Assembly: GCF_000175635.1 (NCBI RefSeq)
Contig: NZ_ACVP01000012.1
Location: forward strand, 186,001-250,000
Direction of reading: 5' to 3'
Length of the DNA stretch: 64,000 bases
Source: Corynebacterium tuberculostearicum SK141
GTDB lineage: Bacteria; Actinomycetota; Actinomycetes; Mycobacteriales; Mycobacteriaceae
Positions 44,732 through 53,702 of this stretch are shown here, piece after piece (position 1 is the first letter of the stretch; every line of letters starts with the position of its first letter). The notes beneath the pieces are model-generated. The model was not told the origin of the DNA, searched no databases, and saw only the letters and a list, made by a program, of their open reading frames with translations. The translations under genes were made by a program, and so were the position numbers.

Positions 44732-44804
44732 GCCCCGTTCGTCTAGCGGCCTAGGACGCCGGCCTCTCACGCCGGTAACACGGGTTCAAATCCCGTACGG
44801 GGTA
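44732..44804 (+). tRNA. tRNA-Glu (CTC), copy 1
   Basis: Acceptor arms GCCCCGT/ACGGGGT, anticodon stem CCGGC/GCCGG with loop CTCTCAC (anticodon CTC) and T-arm ACGGGTTCAAATCCCGT. CCA is not encoded. It is identical in all 73 bases to copy 2. Confidence 0.95.
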
Positions 44805-44808
44805 CAAA

Positions 44809-44838
44809 GACCTCCAGCCCAAAGGCTGGAGGATTTTT
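44809..44838 (+). terminator. terminator after tRNA-Glu copy 1
   Basis: CCTCCAGCC-CAAA-GGCTGGAGG followed by ATTTTTC. Confidence 0.85.
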
Positions 44839-45469
44839 CATATCCGGGGCAATGTCTTTTCCAGCGTCTTTTCCAGCGTCAGTCTGGGTTCCGACCACGA
44901 CGCGAGCAAAACTGGTTATAACCTACCCCCAGACCATTAGCCTTATCTGCGCAGGCCGCAGCCTGCTGCCAATGAGACCAGGGCTAAGACCACCGCGAAG
45001 TTGTGCAAAACCCTTCCTGTCCTGCATGCGTAGGCATAGACTGCAAGTACAGCAGAAAACAAACAGAAAGGAGAGCGGGTGACAGAAAGCGAAACGCACC
45101 ACAGCCAAGGCGCACAGCCCGAAAGCACAGCCAGGTAGTAACGCTATAATCCACAACTTCCTTCCCACCAACGTTTGTACGAAGTATAGGAGCCTGCAGC
45201 ATATGCACTTCGACGCACAGCGCCATCCCGAGTCCTACTAGCACAGCGTTCTCGGCCACGGACTATCCACAGATTGCTTGCGGAATAACCACTGATTCGA
45301 TCCGCACCTCGGCCACGAAGAACCCTCACTGCAGTACCGGGCTCGGGAATTTTTGCGTTTTCCTTCGCCTTCCCTCAAAACCGTCCTTGACCGTGCGATT
45401 TGTGCTGAATTAACCCATCGTTTACTCTTAACAAGTCCGCAACGCACAGTGTGCGATTGCTGCGAACGC
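44839..45469. other. gap between the two tRNA-Glu genes
   Basis: About 630 bases without a gene I can support. Several short open frames exist on both strands; none has a ribosome site, a conserved motif or normal codon use. The most protein-like is a minus-strand frame at 44943-45128 (61 codons, with two hydrophobic stretches), but it has Cys- and Arg-rich composition and no clear start. TTGACC at 45387-45392 may be the -35 box of the second tRNA gene. Confidence 0.4.
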
Positions 45470-45542
45470 GCCCCGTTCGTCTAGCGGCCTAGGACGCCGG
45501 CCTCTCACGCCGGTAACACGGGTTCAAATCCCGTACGGGGTA
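45470..45542 (+). tRNA. tRNA-Glu (CTC), copy 2
   Basis: The same 73 bases as copy 1. Here the bases CCA follow directly (45543-45545), so this copy encodes its 3' end. It has its own strong terminator. Confidence 0.95.
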
Positions 45543-45549
45543 CCAACGG

Positions 45550-45587
45550 AAAGCTGCGAGCCAGATGGCTCGCAGCTTTTTCTTTAT
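45550..45587 (+). terminator. terminator after tRNA-Glu copy 2
   Basis: AAAGCTGCGAGCC-AGAT-GGCTCGCAGCTTT is a perfect 13-pair hairpin with a T-run. Confidence 0.92.
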
Positions 45588-45896
45588 TCAAAACCTGTGC
45601 GGTTTAGCGGCATGTAGGGGAGGCCTCGACGTCCAAGGGCTAACCGTCCTGCCCTCGGGACGGTTTGGGAGCCGAAGTAAACTGGGACGCAGACTCCCGT
45701 AGCGGTCTTTTAGTAGGGGCTCAGGTGGGCCGTAAGTGGTTTCGTGCTCGATAGCCGCGTTCGAGCGAATCTCTTAAGAAGGAGCTAGACCTAGCGATAG
45801 GAAGGGTATCCGAGTCCCTTTAGTGGATGCATATGCGGCTTTCTCTGCCCCTTCTAGGTCCTTGGGGCACTAGCGTGGGACCCGAACCATGAAAGA
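45588..45896. other. non-coding stretch rich in hairpins
   Basis: About 310 bases without a credible reading frame. Visible stems are GGCT-aACCGTCC/GGGACGGT-AGCC (about 45640-45674), CTCGA/TCGAG (about 45748-45766) and TGCCCC/GGGGCA (about 45846-45869). It may encode a structured RNA or hold remnants; I match it to no known RNA family. Confidence 0.35.
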
Positions 45897-45930
45897 AGCC
45901 CACCAAGCCGTGAAAAAGGGCTTGGTGGGA
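45897..45930 (-). terminator. terminator of the YhgE/Pip pair
   Basis: GCCCACCAAGCC and GGGCTTGGTGGG form the stem. On the minus strand it is followed by CTTCTTTCAT. Confidence 0.75.
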
Positions 45931-45970
45931 GGTGTAGGAAGGGCGGAAGGGGAGATGTCGCCAAGCGCGG

Positions 45971-48178
45971 CTACGCCATGACCTTCGTCTTCTTAATCGC
46001 CTTCTTGAGGCGCTTGTGATAGGCATCCATTGCGCGGCGGAGAATGAGGCCGACGATGAGTGCCGGGATGGTAAACAGCAGTAGCATGCCCAACTCGCGC
46101 CAAATGTCACCGTGATAGATGCCCGCAATGGCGCTGCGGAAAGCATCAATGGCGTAGGTCGCTGGCAGCCACGGGCTCACGTTCTGGAACCACTCAGGCA
46201 GCAAGGGTAGCGGGTAGGCGCCGCCGGAGCCAGAGACTTGTATCACGAGCAACAACACCGCCAAGGCCTTGCCGGCACTATCGAGTGTGATGACAAGTGA
46301 ATAGATGATCAACATAAACACCAGCGAGACTATCCATGCGGCGAACATGAGCATGAATGGGTGCGCGGGCTCGATCTGGACAAAGAAGATGAGGCTGAGG
46401 ACCACCAAGGTGGCCTGCGCGAGGCCGACCAGGCCGAGTGTGGCAAAGCGGCCGAAGAACGCTTGACCACGGGTGAATTCGCTCTCGTCGTACTTTCCGT
46501 TTTCGTCCTTGCGCAAGTATTTACGCTCGGCGTTGGTATGCACCAGCACGCATGCCAGAAGGGCGCCTACCCATAGGGACAAGGCGAGGTAGAACGGCGT
46601 CATACCCACGCCAAAGGCAGCGACAGGGTAGACCGGTTGGCGGTCTACAGCCACGGGAGCGGCGATGCGGGAGGCGAGCAGTTCTGGATCGTTGCCGACG
46701 ATATCCGCTAGCTTGTCTAAATCGCCGCCACGGCGCGCCTCGTCGATTTTTCGGCCCATGTCAGCAAAACGGCCGCTTTGCTCCCGCAGGGTGCTGGCAA
46801 GGCTGGCGGTGGTATCGCGGGCGCGCGCCAGGCTTTGCTGTGGCGACCCCTCCTTCTGGGAGACCGAAGAGCGAATGCCTGCGATGTCCTGCTTGACAGC
46901 ATCAATATCGTCCGCGACCACCGAAACGCTCTGGTTGAGCTGATCTAGTTGGGGCTTGAGGTTCTCGTTATAGGAATTGCGTGCCTTTTCAGCAGCCTGC
47001 TTGGCATTAGCGATGGCATCCTTGGTGCGCTGGCGGGAGTCTTGGGACGTGCCACGACCTTGCTCAAGGTCATCGGCGGTAGATACCAGCGAATCATGCA
47101 GCGCGTTGCTCTGCGCAATGGAGGCATCAATCTGACCCATCATCGCCTTATATCCACCCGCGACTGGAGCTGGTAGAGCTACCTTATCGGCTTGGTCCTT
47201 GAGGGAAGCGCGAACTCCCTCAAAGGCCTTTGTCTGCTCGTCTACACGCTCAGCTGCGGTGCGGTAGGTCTGCGCCGTTTGTGCGCTGGTGGTGCTTGCA
47301 TTATCGAGCAACTCATCAACCTGGGCAGAGAGCGCGTCGTAGCTTTGCGTTGTAGCCGCCAAGGAAGCGTCGAGCGAGCCAGCCGAGTCATTGAGGGTAG
47401 AGCGCAGAACGTCGATGGGGTTTTCGCCTTGGTCATTGTCGGTCTCCGTAGCCTGGCGGCCAGCCTCGGCGAGGATATTGTCCGCAGCCTGCGTAAGCGG
47501 CAGGGTGGAGTCGACCAGATTGCTTAGTGCACCTACGGTGCCAGCCGCAGCATCGAGGCGAGTGCTGACGTTATTGACGCGGTTGTGCAGGTTATTGAGT
47601 GCAGTCTGGGTATCGTCCTCATTAAGGTATTTATCAAAATCCGAGACGACGCCAAGGCCGACATTGGATACCACGCGGGTGAAGGACTCGTTGATTTTCT
47701 GGATGACGCCGTCCGCACTCTTTTGCGTGATGATGGTAGACAGCGCATTCTTCTTCTCATTGGTATAGAGGTTGAGCTTGCTTGGCTCGGTTCCTTCTAC
47801 ATAAAACGTGAGCAAATCCGCGCTGAAGTCCTTGGGCAGAACAATGCCGGCATAGTATTCGCCAGACTTCGTTCCTTCGACGGCATCGGCGCTATCAGTA
47901 ATGACCCAATCTATATCTTGATTGCGGCTGAGCTGTGAGAGCACCTTATCGCCCAAATTCAGTTTCAGGGAGGCGAGGTCGCTTTCGTGGCCTTCATCCT
48001 CGCTGGCCACAGCGATCTTGAGTTGGTCGGTATTAGCAAAGGGATCCCAGCTGGCCAACACGTTGAAGGAGGTGAAAAGCAACGGGATGATGGCAAGGCC
48101 AAAGATGATGACCGCGGTGATTACATTGGTGCGAATGGCGTGGAGGTCATCGCGGAGAATGGTCAGGATGTTTTTCAT
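45971..48178 (-). CDS. YhgE/Pip family membrane protein, shorter member
   Basis: A 735-residue protein. An N-terminal transmembrane segment (IITAVIIFGLAIIPLLFTSFNV) is followed by SWDPFANTDQLKIAVASEDEGH, the YhgE/Pip N-terminal motif, then a long outside region of about 400 residues with heptad-like helices (AQTYRTAAERVDEQTKAFEG and similar). The last 220 residues hold five or six transmembrane segments related to ABC-2 permeases. Family members serve as phage receptor (Pip) or in ESX-like secretion; the role in corynebacteria is not established. It is three bases behind its longer relative. Confidence 0.85.
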   Translation of the reverse strand: MKNILTILRDDLHAIRTNVITAVIIFGLAIIPLLFTSFNVLASWDPFANTDQLKIAVASEDEGHESDLASLKLNLGDKVLSQLSRNQDIDWVITDSADAVEGTKSGEYYAGIVLPKDFSADLLTFYVEGTEPSKLNLYTNEKKNALSTIITQKSADGVIQKINESFTRVVSNVGLGVVSDFDKYLNEDDTQTALNNLHNRVNNVSTRLDAAAGTVGALSNLVDSTLPLTQAADNILAEAGRQATETDNDQGENPIDVLRSTLNDSAGSLDASLAATTQSYDALSAQVDELLDNASTTSAQTAQTYRTAAERVDEQTKAFEGVRASLKDQADKVALPAPVAGGYKAMMGQIDASIAQSNALHDSLVSTADDLEQGRGTSQDSRQRTKDAIANAKQAAEKARNSYNENLKPQLDQLNQSVSVVADDIDAVKQDIAGIRSSVSQKEGSPQQSLARARDTTASLASTLREQSGRFADMGRKIDEARRGGDLDKLADIVGNDPELLASRIAAPVAVDRQPVYPVAAFGVGMTPFYLALSLWVGALLACVLVHTNAERKYLRKDENGKYDESEFTRGQAFFGRFATLGLVGLAQATLVVLSLIFFVQIEPAHPFMLMFAAWIVSLVFMLIIYSLVITLDSAGKALAVLLLVIQVSGSGGAYPLPLLPEWFQNVSPWLPATYAIDAFRSAIAGIYHGDIWRELGMLLLFTIPALIVGLILRRAMDAYHKRLKKAIKKTKVMA

Positions 48179-48181
48179 GAC

Positions 48182-50833
48182 TTACTCGCCTCGCTTTCCG
48201 GAGTCATCGCCATCAACGGCGGGCATTTCCTTGGTCTCGCTGGCATTAGAAAATGTGGATTCCTCGTCTAAGTCCTCTAGGAGGTAGCGGTTTGGGTGTT
48301 CCTGTCGGTGCTCGAGGTGCTCCTGGATTTCCTCATCACTGAGATCCGCCAGGCGGCTATCGTGCGCGATGCTCTGCTTGATGTACTCAAGGGAGCAGAT
48401 AACGCCCACCGCAATGAGCGTCACCAGGCAGGCCAGGCCGAAGATGATGGCCTTTTCTTCAGGGTTAATGCGTGAGTAGATGCCCAAAGCGACGACTAAC
48501 GCTAGGCCTACCGCGACGGTAATCTTCATCAGCTGGGAGTAATTCCTGCGGGCCATGCTCCACTTATCCTCCAAGCTTTGTTGGTACGCCTCGCGGTCAT
48601 TCAAGGCATAGAGGAGGTCGGTAAAGCGGTACCGGCTGCCGACCAGGTGGACCTGCTCATTGATAACGAGACCGCCCTTATGCAGTTCGTCATTGACCAG
48701 CATGTTGACGTTGGACAGGCCGCGGCGCATCACAGTACCGATGAGGTAAGCGATCGCGGCCATGCCGATGAGCGCGGCAAGGTCGCGCGCATAGTGGTTG
48801 CCGTAGAAACCACCGACGGTCTCGCGCATGGCATCGATGCCGTAGGTAAAGGGCAGGAATGGATGCACCGCGCGGAAGAAGTCCGGCGTCATCTCAATGG
48901 GGTAGAGGCCGGATGCGCCCGGAATCTGGATGAAGGCGAAGACCACCGCGATGCCGCGGCCTACGTGTCCAAACGTAGAAACCAAGCTATAGGTAATGCT
49001 CAGGTAGCACAGGCCCACGATGACCGCGGTAGCGACGTAGGCCAATGCATTGGCATGTTCAACACCAATGGCCAGGTTGCCGATGGACACGATGAGTGCC
49101 TGGGCAATGGCAAAGAAGGAAAGCAAAAGGAAGCGGGCAAGGTAAGCCTTGGTAATGGTGAGGTCCTTGCGGCCCTGCGGGTCTACCTCAGCACGGAAGA
49201 TGATGAGCAGCATGAACGCGCCGATCCACAGCGTGAGGTTGATAAAGAGCGAGGACATGCCGGAACCATAGTGCTTTACAGGGAATACGGCGTGGCTTTC
49301 CATCTCCGCAGGGGAGGCAAGGAAGGAAGACACCTCATCGGTGTTAAGGCCCTTGACAGACTGCAGGATGGAATTGTTATTGGCAGTATTGCTCAGCGCA
49401 ATCACGTCGCTGCGGGAGGCGCGAAGCCCCTCCTCAATGCCGTCGAGGTCCACAGAAAAACGCTCAACTACTTGCTGGGCCTGGCTTAGCTGCTCGTCGA
49501 CGCCCCCCAAGAGCCCATCGGTTTGCCCGACCAGTGCCTGCTGGCTTTCGAGCGAGGCGGAAAGCTTGCCGGTGGTAGCGGTGACGTCGGACAGCGCAGC
49601 GTTGAGCTTGGGTAGGCCTTCGGCTACATTATCGCGCAGCGCGTGGGAATCATCGCGCGTTTGGGCAGCCATCTCTTCCAGCATGCCCGTGGTCTTATTG
49701 AGCGAATCGATGGTGTCGTTCGTATCGCCGTTGAGAGTATCTAAGTCACCGAGAACGGCCTTATTTTGATCATTGCGTTTGCGGAGGTCTCCTACCTGAT
49801 CCTTAATCTGTTGGGAAACCTGTGGGGGCAGGGCTGGTGAAGACGCAAGCTTATCGAGCTGATCGATTGCCCGGTCAGCTTCACCGACGATTCCTGACGC
49901 GCCCGCAGATGCGGCACCTACGCGGTTGAGTGCGCCGCGCAGCTTGCCGGAGACCGAGCCTACGGTGGCATTGGCGGAGGCGGTGCCGTCCGCCATGGCG
50001 GTCGTGCCTTCTACATAGGCGGCGGTGGCATCGTCCGAGAAAGAAGTGACTTCCCGCTGGACCTCTGCGGTTATAGCGTTCAGCTCATCCAAGGCGGTCT
50101 GGGCATCGTCGATGGTCTTTTGCACCGTGCCCAAAGACTTGCGGGCTTGCGCGATAGTTGGGCGCGCATCCTCGATGGTGGAATGCACGTCAGCAAGTTG
50201 GCTGCGGGAGTTAGCTACCGTATCTGCGGTCTCTGAAAAAGAATCCGCGGTCTTGCTTGCGGTACTGTTAATCTTCTGGCTCAAATCGCCACCGGAGTTC
50301 TTTAGCTCCGTAGCCACCGAATCCGCTACCTGCTCATTGAAGGTCGAGCTGATGGTGGTGTCTAGTGTCGAAGCGCCAGTATCAGTAATCTTCGGTGCAA
50401 TGGCGTTGAGCTTCTCATTGACGTGATATTCCAGCGTGGGCTGAGAATAGGTACCTTTAAAAAGGCTCACGAAATCTGCCGAAAAGTCTTCGGGGACAAT
50501 CACCGAGGCGAAGACGTCACCCTTCTTAACGGCGTCTTCGGCTTCCTGCCTGTCCATGAACTGCCAGCCCAGCTCGTCATTGTCATGCAGCTTGTCAATC
50601 ATCTGCCCGCCGACGTCTAAGTGGCCAGTCATTTCCGAGGATGCGCCTTTGTCCTCATTAACTACGGCGACCTTGAGGTGTTCTGTGTTTCCGTATGGGT
50701 CCCAGAAACCGGAGATGTTTACCCAGGAATACAGGGCTGGGGTGATCATCAAACCAATGAGGATCACCCAGACCTGCGGGGTCCGCCACAAGCGGACAAA
50801 ATCTTGAAGAAAAATCTTCCAACTAGTAATCAC
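48182..50833 (-). CDS. YhgE/Pip family membrane protein, longer member
   Basis: An 883-residue paralogue of the downstream gene. It has the same plan: TM at the N-terminus with LYSWVNISGFWDPYGNTEHLKVAVVNEDKGA, a coiled-coil-rich outer region (about residues 170-490), and six TM segments. It adds a C-terminal extension with two more TM segments and an acidic cytoplasmic tail (LSDEEIQEHLEHRQEHPNRY). The start is GTG 50833, because TACGAT stands exactly seven bases upstream; a TTG at 50854 would lie before the promoter. The pair forms one operon. Confidence 0.85.
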   Translation of the reverse strand: MITSWKIFLQDFVRLWRTPQVWVILIGLMITPALYSWVNISGFWDPYGNTEHLKVAVVNEDKGASSEMTGHLDVGGQMIDKLHDNDELGWQFMDRQEAEDAVKKGDVFASVIVPEDFSADFVSLFKGTYSQPTLEYHVNEKLNAIAPKITDTGASTLDTTISSTFNEQVADSVATELKNSGGDLSQKINSTASKTADSFSETADTVANSRSQLADVHSTIEDARPTIAQARKSLGTVQKTIDDAQTALDELNAITAEVQREVTSFSDDATAAYVEGTTAMADGTASANATVGSVSGKLRGALNRVGAASAGASGIVGEADRAIDQLDKLASSPALPPQVSQQIKDQVGDLRKRNDQNKAVLGDLDTLNGDTNDTIDSLNKTTGMLEEMAAQTRDDSHALRDNVAEGLPKLNAALSDVTATTGKLSASLESQQALVGQTDGLLGGVDEQLSQAQQVVERFSVDLDGIEEGLRASRSDVIALSNTANNNSILQSVKGLNTDEVSSFLASPAEMESHAVFPVKHYGSGMSSLFINLTLWIGAFMLLIIFRAEVDPQGRKDLTITKAYLARFLLLSFFAIAQALIVSIGNLAIGVEHANALAYVATAVIVGLCYLSITYSLVSTFGHVGRGIAVVFAFIQIPGASGLYPIEMTPDFFRAVHPFLPFTYGIDAMRETVGGFYGNHYARDLAALIGMAAIAYLIGTVMRRGLSNVNMLVNDELHKGGLVINEQVHLVGSRYRFTDLLYALNDREAYQQSLEDKWSMARRNYSQLMKITVAVGLALVVALGIYSRINPEEKAIIFGLACLVTLIAVGVICSLEYIKQSIAHDSRLADLSDEEIQEHLEHRQEHPNRYLLEDLDEESTFSNASETKEMPAVDGDDSGKRGE

Positions 50834-50840
50834 TCGAAAA

Positions 50841-50846
50841 ATCGTA
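50841..50846 (-). promoter_or_regulatory. leaderless promoter of the YhgE/Pip operon
   Basis: TACGAT on the minus strand, seven bases before GTG 50833. Confidence 0.5.
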
Positions 50847-50872
50847 ACACCCAACCGGAAAGAACTAATAGC

Positions 50873-50883
50873 CTGACTGTCAG
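50873..50883. promoter_or_regulatory. 11-bp palindrome upstream of the YhgE/Pip operon
   Basis: CTGAC-T-GTCAG is a perfect dyad about 27 bases upstream of the -10 box, near the -35 position. It has the form of TetR-family operators. No TetR gene is adjacent. Confidence 0.4.
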
Positions 50884-50975
50884 TTTTAACAGAAATGAGA
50901 GAGCGCGTCCCGTCGAGCTTGCAGATATGTTTCTGGTGTGAATTTCGGGGACGATTTCAGCAGTAGGGTGGGCAT

Positions 50976-51018
50976 AGAAAAAGCCGCCTGGGTCCTCAGT
51001 TCAAGGGACCTAGGCGGC
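50976..51018 (-). terminator. terminator of the histidine-rich gene
   Basis: GCCGCCT...AGGCGGC with a long imperfect stem (one mismatch, GGTCC/GGGACC continuing). On the minus strand TTTTTCTATG follows. Confidence 0.8.
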
Positions 51019-51048
51019 AAGCACGTGGGGCTGGGCCCCGATAGGCGC

Positions 51049-51342
51049 TTAGTGCTCGTCGTAGTGATCGCCGTGGGCGGCGTGGCGGTGGCCGTCGTGC
51101 AGGTAGTCCACGTGGTCGCCGTGCGGGATCGCTACGTGGCCGCAGCCTTCACCATGGGTGTGGTCGGCGTGGGCCTCGGCTTCAACGTGCTCGGTGGTTT
51201 CGCACTCATCCCAGTGGCCATCATGCTCACGGTGAATGTGGCCCTCGTGGAGATAGTCGGTGTGGTCACCGTGCGGGAAGGAAACGTGGCCGCAATCGGC
51301 GCCATGGGTGTGGGTATGGTCTTCGTGGGTGTTGTGGGTCAT
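51049..51342 (-). CDS. small histidine-rich repeat protein, probably metal-binding
   Basis: A 97-residue soluble protein in which about a quarter of the residues are His. It consists of two copies of a unit of about 36 residues: HTHGADCGHVSFPHGDHTDY plus LHEGHIHREHDGHWDE, and HTHGEGCGHVAIPHGDHVDY plus LHDGHRHAAHGDHYDE, joined by an acidic linker. Each unit has one Cys in CGH and the motif PHGDH. This suggests storage or chaperoning of zinc, nickel or copper. I choose ATG 51342 because the repeat starts there; the frame is open to 51414. Confidence 0.75.
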   Translation of the reverse strand: MTHNTHEDHTHTHGADCGHVSFPHGDHTDYLHEGHIHREHDGHWDECETTEHVEAEAHADHTHGEGCGHVAIPHGDHVDYLHDGHRHAAHGDHYDEH

Positions 51343-51468
51343 GATGCCTGATCCTCTCTGGTAGGGGACGTTCCCAGTTGTTTTCAGTGTGTTTTCATTA
51401 AACCGTATTTTCATTTCAGTTTCAATAGGTGTGGGCGCGTTTCTCTAATTTTCCGGTTTGGGAAATAA

Positions 51469-51504
51469 AAGGGCCCGCCTCCTTGGGGCTAGGTGGAGGC
51501 GGGC
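51469..51504 (-). terminator. terminator of ltbR
   Basis: GCCCGCCTCC and GGAGGCGGGC form the stem. On the minus strand CCTTTTATTTCC follows. Confidence 0.85.
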
Positions 51505-51523
51505 GTCGTAAAGCTGGGGGGCT

Positions 51524-52207
51524 TTAGAGGAGATTGCTCAATTCGCGTGCGGCGGAAGTGAGAATGTCGGCGTATTTCTGGGCCGGGGAAGGTTGGAAGC
51601 GCTCGACCGATCCGGAAATTGACAGTACTGCGAGGAAGGTTCCGGAACTATCGAAAACCGGCGCAGAAATGGAGGCTAAGCCGGCTTCGCGTTCCTCAAT
51701 AGACTCGGAATAGCCTTGGTTTCGGGCCGCCTCAATGTCTTCTTGGGTAAACGAGGCGTTATCGGTATTGATGTCTACGTATGCGGCAATGATGCGCGCG
51801 GCAGAGCCGGAGCTAAGCGGTAGCTGGCGCCCGACTGGTACGACGTTGTGGAGGCCGGATTCCGGCTCCCTGGTGGCAATGCAGGTACGGGTATTTCCGG
51901 TGACCTCGTAGAGCTGGATGGATTCTCCGGTGTCTTCGCGCAGTTTCTCCATGATTGGCCCGGCTGCCTCGAGGAGATGATCGCGGTTGCCGGGGAGGGC
52001 AGGGCCGGCCTTCCACTTTCCATCGGGGGTGCGAACGAGGATGCGGTGTGCTTCGAGTGCGGTGGCCAATCGGTGCGCTGTCGCCCGAGGCAGCCCCGTG
52101 GTTTCGCATAATTCATTGAGGGTGGAGGGGTGGTTGGCGGCGGCCATCATAATGGCCATTGCTCGATCCAACACCTTTATTCCGGAAACTGCGCTATACT
52201 CTCCCAT
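51524..52207 (-). CDS. ltbR: IclR-type repressor of leucine synthesis
   Basis: A 227-residue IclR-family regulator. The winged helix is GIKVLDRAMAIMMAAANHPSTLNELCETTGLPRATAHRLATALEAH (about residues 8-53); the effector domain ends AARELSNLL. In C. glutamicum LtbR lies divergent to leuCD and represses leuB, leuCD and trp genes; the same layout is seen here. ATG 52207 is seven bases behind TAGATT, a leaderless start, and the first residues MGEYSAVSGIKVLDRA fit. Confidence 0.9.
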   Translation of the reverse strand: MGEYSAVSGIKVLDRAMAIMMAAANHPSTLNELCETTGLPRATAHRLATALEAHRILVRTPDGKWKAGPALPGNRDHLLEAAGPIMEKLREDTGESIQLYEVTGNTRTCIATREPESGLHNVVPVGRQLPLSSGSAARIIAAYVDINTDNASFTQEDIEAARNQGYSESIEEREAGLASISAPVFDSSGTFLAVLSISGSVERFQPSPAQKYADILTSAARELSNLL

Positions 52208-52220
52208 ACAATGAAATCTA
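52195..52220. promoter_or_regulatory. overlapping divergent promoters of ltbR and leuCD
   Basis: TATACT (52195-52200) is the plus-strand -10 box for leuCD, with a 5' leader of about 50 bases. TAGATT on the minus strand (52215-52220) is the -10 box of ltbR. The two lie within 26 bases, so one bound LtbR could control both. Confidence 0.6.
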
Positions 52221-52259
52221 CGTCCCAACTTATGAGATTTCAAGTGTGGAGAGATGTTT

Positions 52260-53681
52260 ATGAACCAGAAGCTGACATTGGCAGAAAAAGTGTGGCGCGA
52301 TCACGTCGTCCAACACGGCGATGCTGGGGCGCCAGACCTTATCTTTATTGACTTTCAGCTACTACATGAAGTTACCAGTCCGCAGGCCTTTGATGGCTTG
52401 CGGCTGGCCGGCCGCAAGCTTCGTCACCCTGAACTGCACCTGGCCACTGAGGACCATAACGTACCCACGCAAGGCATCAAGTCCGGAAACCTCTTGGAAA
52501 TCAAGGATGAGGTTTCTCGCACCCAGGTATCGACCCTGCGCAAGAATTGCGAGGAATTTGGAGTGCGCTTGCACTCTATGGGTGATGCCCAGCAGGGCAT
52601 TGTGCACACAGTTGGCCCGCAGCTGGGGATCACCCAGCCGGGTATGACAATCGTGTGTGGCGACTCGCATACCTCCACGCACGGCGCCTTTGGTTCTATC
52701 GCCATGGGTATTGGCACCTCTGAGGTAGAACACGTCATGGCTACGCAGACGCTTTCTTTAAAGCCATTCAAAACTATGGCTATCGAGGTGACTGACGAGC
52801 TGCAAGAGGGGGTATCTGCCAAGGACCTCATTTTGGCCATTATCGCCAAAATCGGTACCGGTGGCGGGCAAGGCCACATCATTGAATATCGCGGTGAGGC
52901 CATTCGCAAGATGTCCATGGAAGCGCGCATGACCATCTGCAATATGTCTATTGAGGCAGGAGCCCGCGCCGGCATGGTTGCTCCCGATGAGACGACCTTC
53001 GAGTATGTCAAGGGCCGCGAGTTCGCTCCCACAGGAGCAGACTGGGATGCTGCAGTTGAGTATTGGAAGACACTTCCCACGGACGAAGGGGCAGAATTCG
53101 ATACTGTCGTGGAAATTGATGGCTCCTCGCTGACCCCATTTGTTACGTGGGGAACCAATCCTGGACAGGGCCTTCCGTTAGGGGAGAAGGTCCCAGATCC
53201 GGAAGATTGTGGTGACGATAATGAAAAGGCCACTGTGGAAAAGGCTTTGCAGTATATGGACCTGCAGCCAGGTACTCCGCTACGCGATATCAAAATAGAT
53301 ACCGTCTTCGTCGGTTCCTGTACCAATGCCCGCATTGAAGACCTGCGCGCTGCGGCCGACGTGGTCAAGGGGCGCACCATCGCTGCCAATACGCGGATGA
53401 TGGTCGTGCCGTCCTCCGCCGTGGTCAAGGCCCAAGCGGAGGAGGAGGGCCTCGACGAAGTCTTCCGAGAGTTCGGCGCGGAGTGGCGTACCGCCGGCTG
53501 CTCGATGTGCTTGGGTATGAACCCAGATCAATTAGCTCCGGGCGAGCGATCCGCCTCCACCTCCAACCGCAACTTCGAGGGGCGACAAGGCCCTGGTGGG
53601 CGCACGCACCTTGTCTCCCCGCAGGTGGCTGCCGCGACTGCCGTGACCGGTTACCTGTCTAGCCCGGCAGATCTGGATTAA
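52260..53681 (+). CDS. leuC: 3-isopropylmalate dehydratase large subunit
   Basis: A 473-residue aconitase-type enzyme that isomerises 2- to 3-isopropylmalate with a 4Fe-4S cluster. Cluster Cys lie in [12 protein letters not shown] (near 352) and [13 protein letters not shown] (near 415). [21 protein letters not shown] and GTNPGQGLP carry substrate and catalytic residues, and [24 protein letters not shown] ends the domain. ATG 52260 has GGAGAG seven bases in front and is preferred over ATG 52254. Confidence 0.97.
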   Translation: MNQKLTLAEKVWRDHVVQHGDAGAPDLIFIDFQLLHEVTSPQAFDGLRLAGRKLRHPELHLATEDHNVPTQGIKSGNLLEIKDEVSRTQVSTLRKNCEEFGVRLHSMGDAQQGIVHTVGPQLGITQPGMTIVCGDSHTSTHGAFGSIAMGIGTSEVEHVMATQTLSLKPFKTMAIEVTDELQEGVSAKDLILAIIAKIGTGGGQGHIIEYRGEAIRKMSMEARMTICNMSIEAGARAGMVAPDETTFEYVKGREFAPTGADWDAAVEYWKTLPTDEGAEFDTVVEIDGSSLTPFVTWGTNPGQGLPLGEKVPDPEDCGDDNEKATVEKALQYMDLQPGTPLRDIKIDTVFVGSCTNARIEDLRAAADVVKGRTIAANTRMMVVPSSAVVKAQAEEEGLDEVFREFGAEWRTAGCSMCLGMNPDQLAPGERSASTSNRNFEGRQGPGGRTHLVSPQVAAATAVTGYLSSPADLD

Positions 53682-53702
53682 GCGCTTAGAAAGGCATTGA
53701 CA

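Noticed and set aside
44852..45082. A 76-codon plus-strand frame between the tRNA-Glu genes, and overlapping minus-strand frames.
   Set aside because: No ribosome site or -10 box at the right distance, Arg- and Cys-rich composition, no similarity to a family I know.
45820..46149. A 109-codon minus-strand frame at the end of the Pip gene.
   Set aside because: It runs through the terminator at 45897-45930 and is in a different frame from the conserved Pip C-terminus.
50938..51351. A 137-codon plus-strand frame with many Val and Gly opposite the histidine-rich gene.
   Set aside because: His codons (CAC/CAT) read backwards as GTG/ATG give a false hydrophobic protein. The minus-strand protein has a clear internal repeat and its own terminator.
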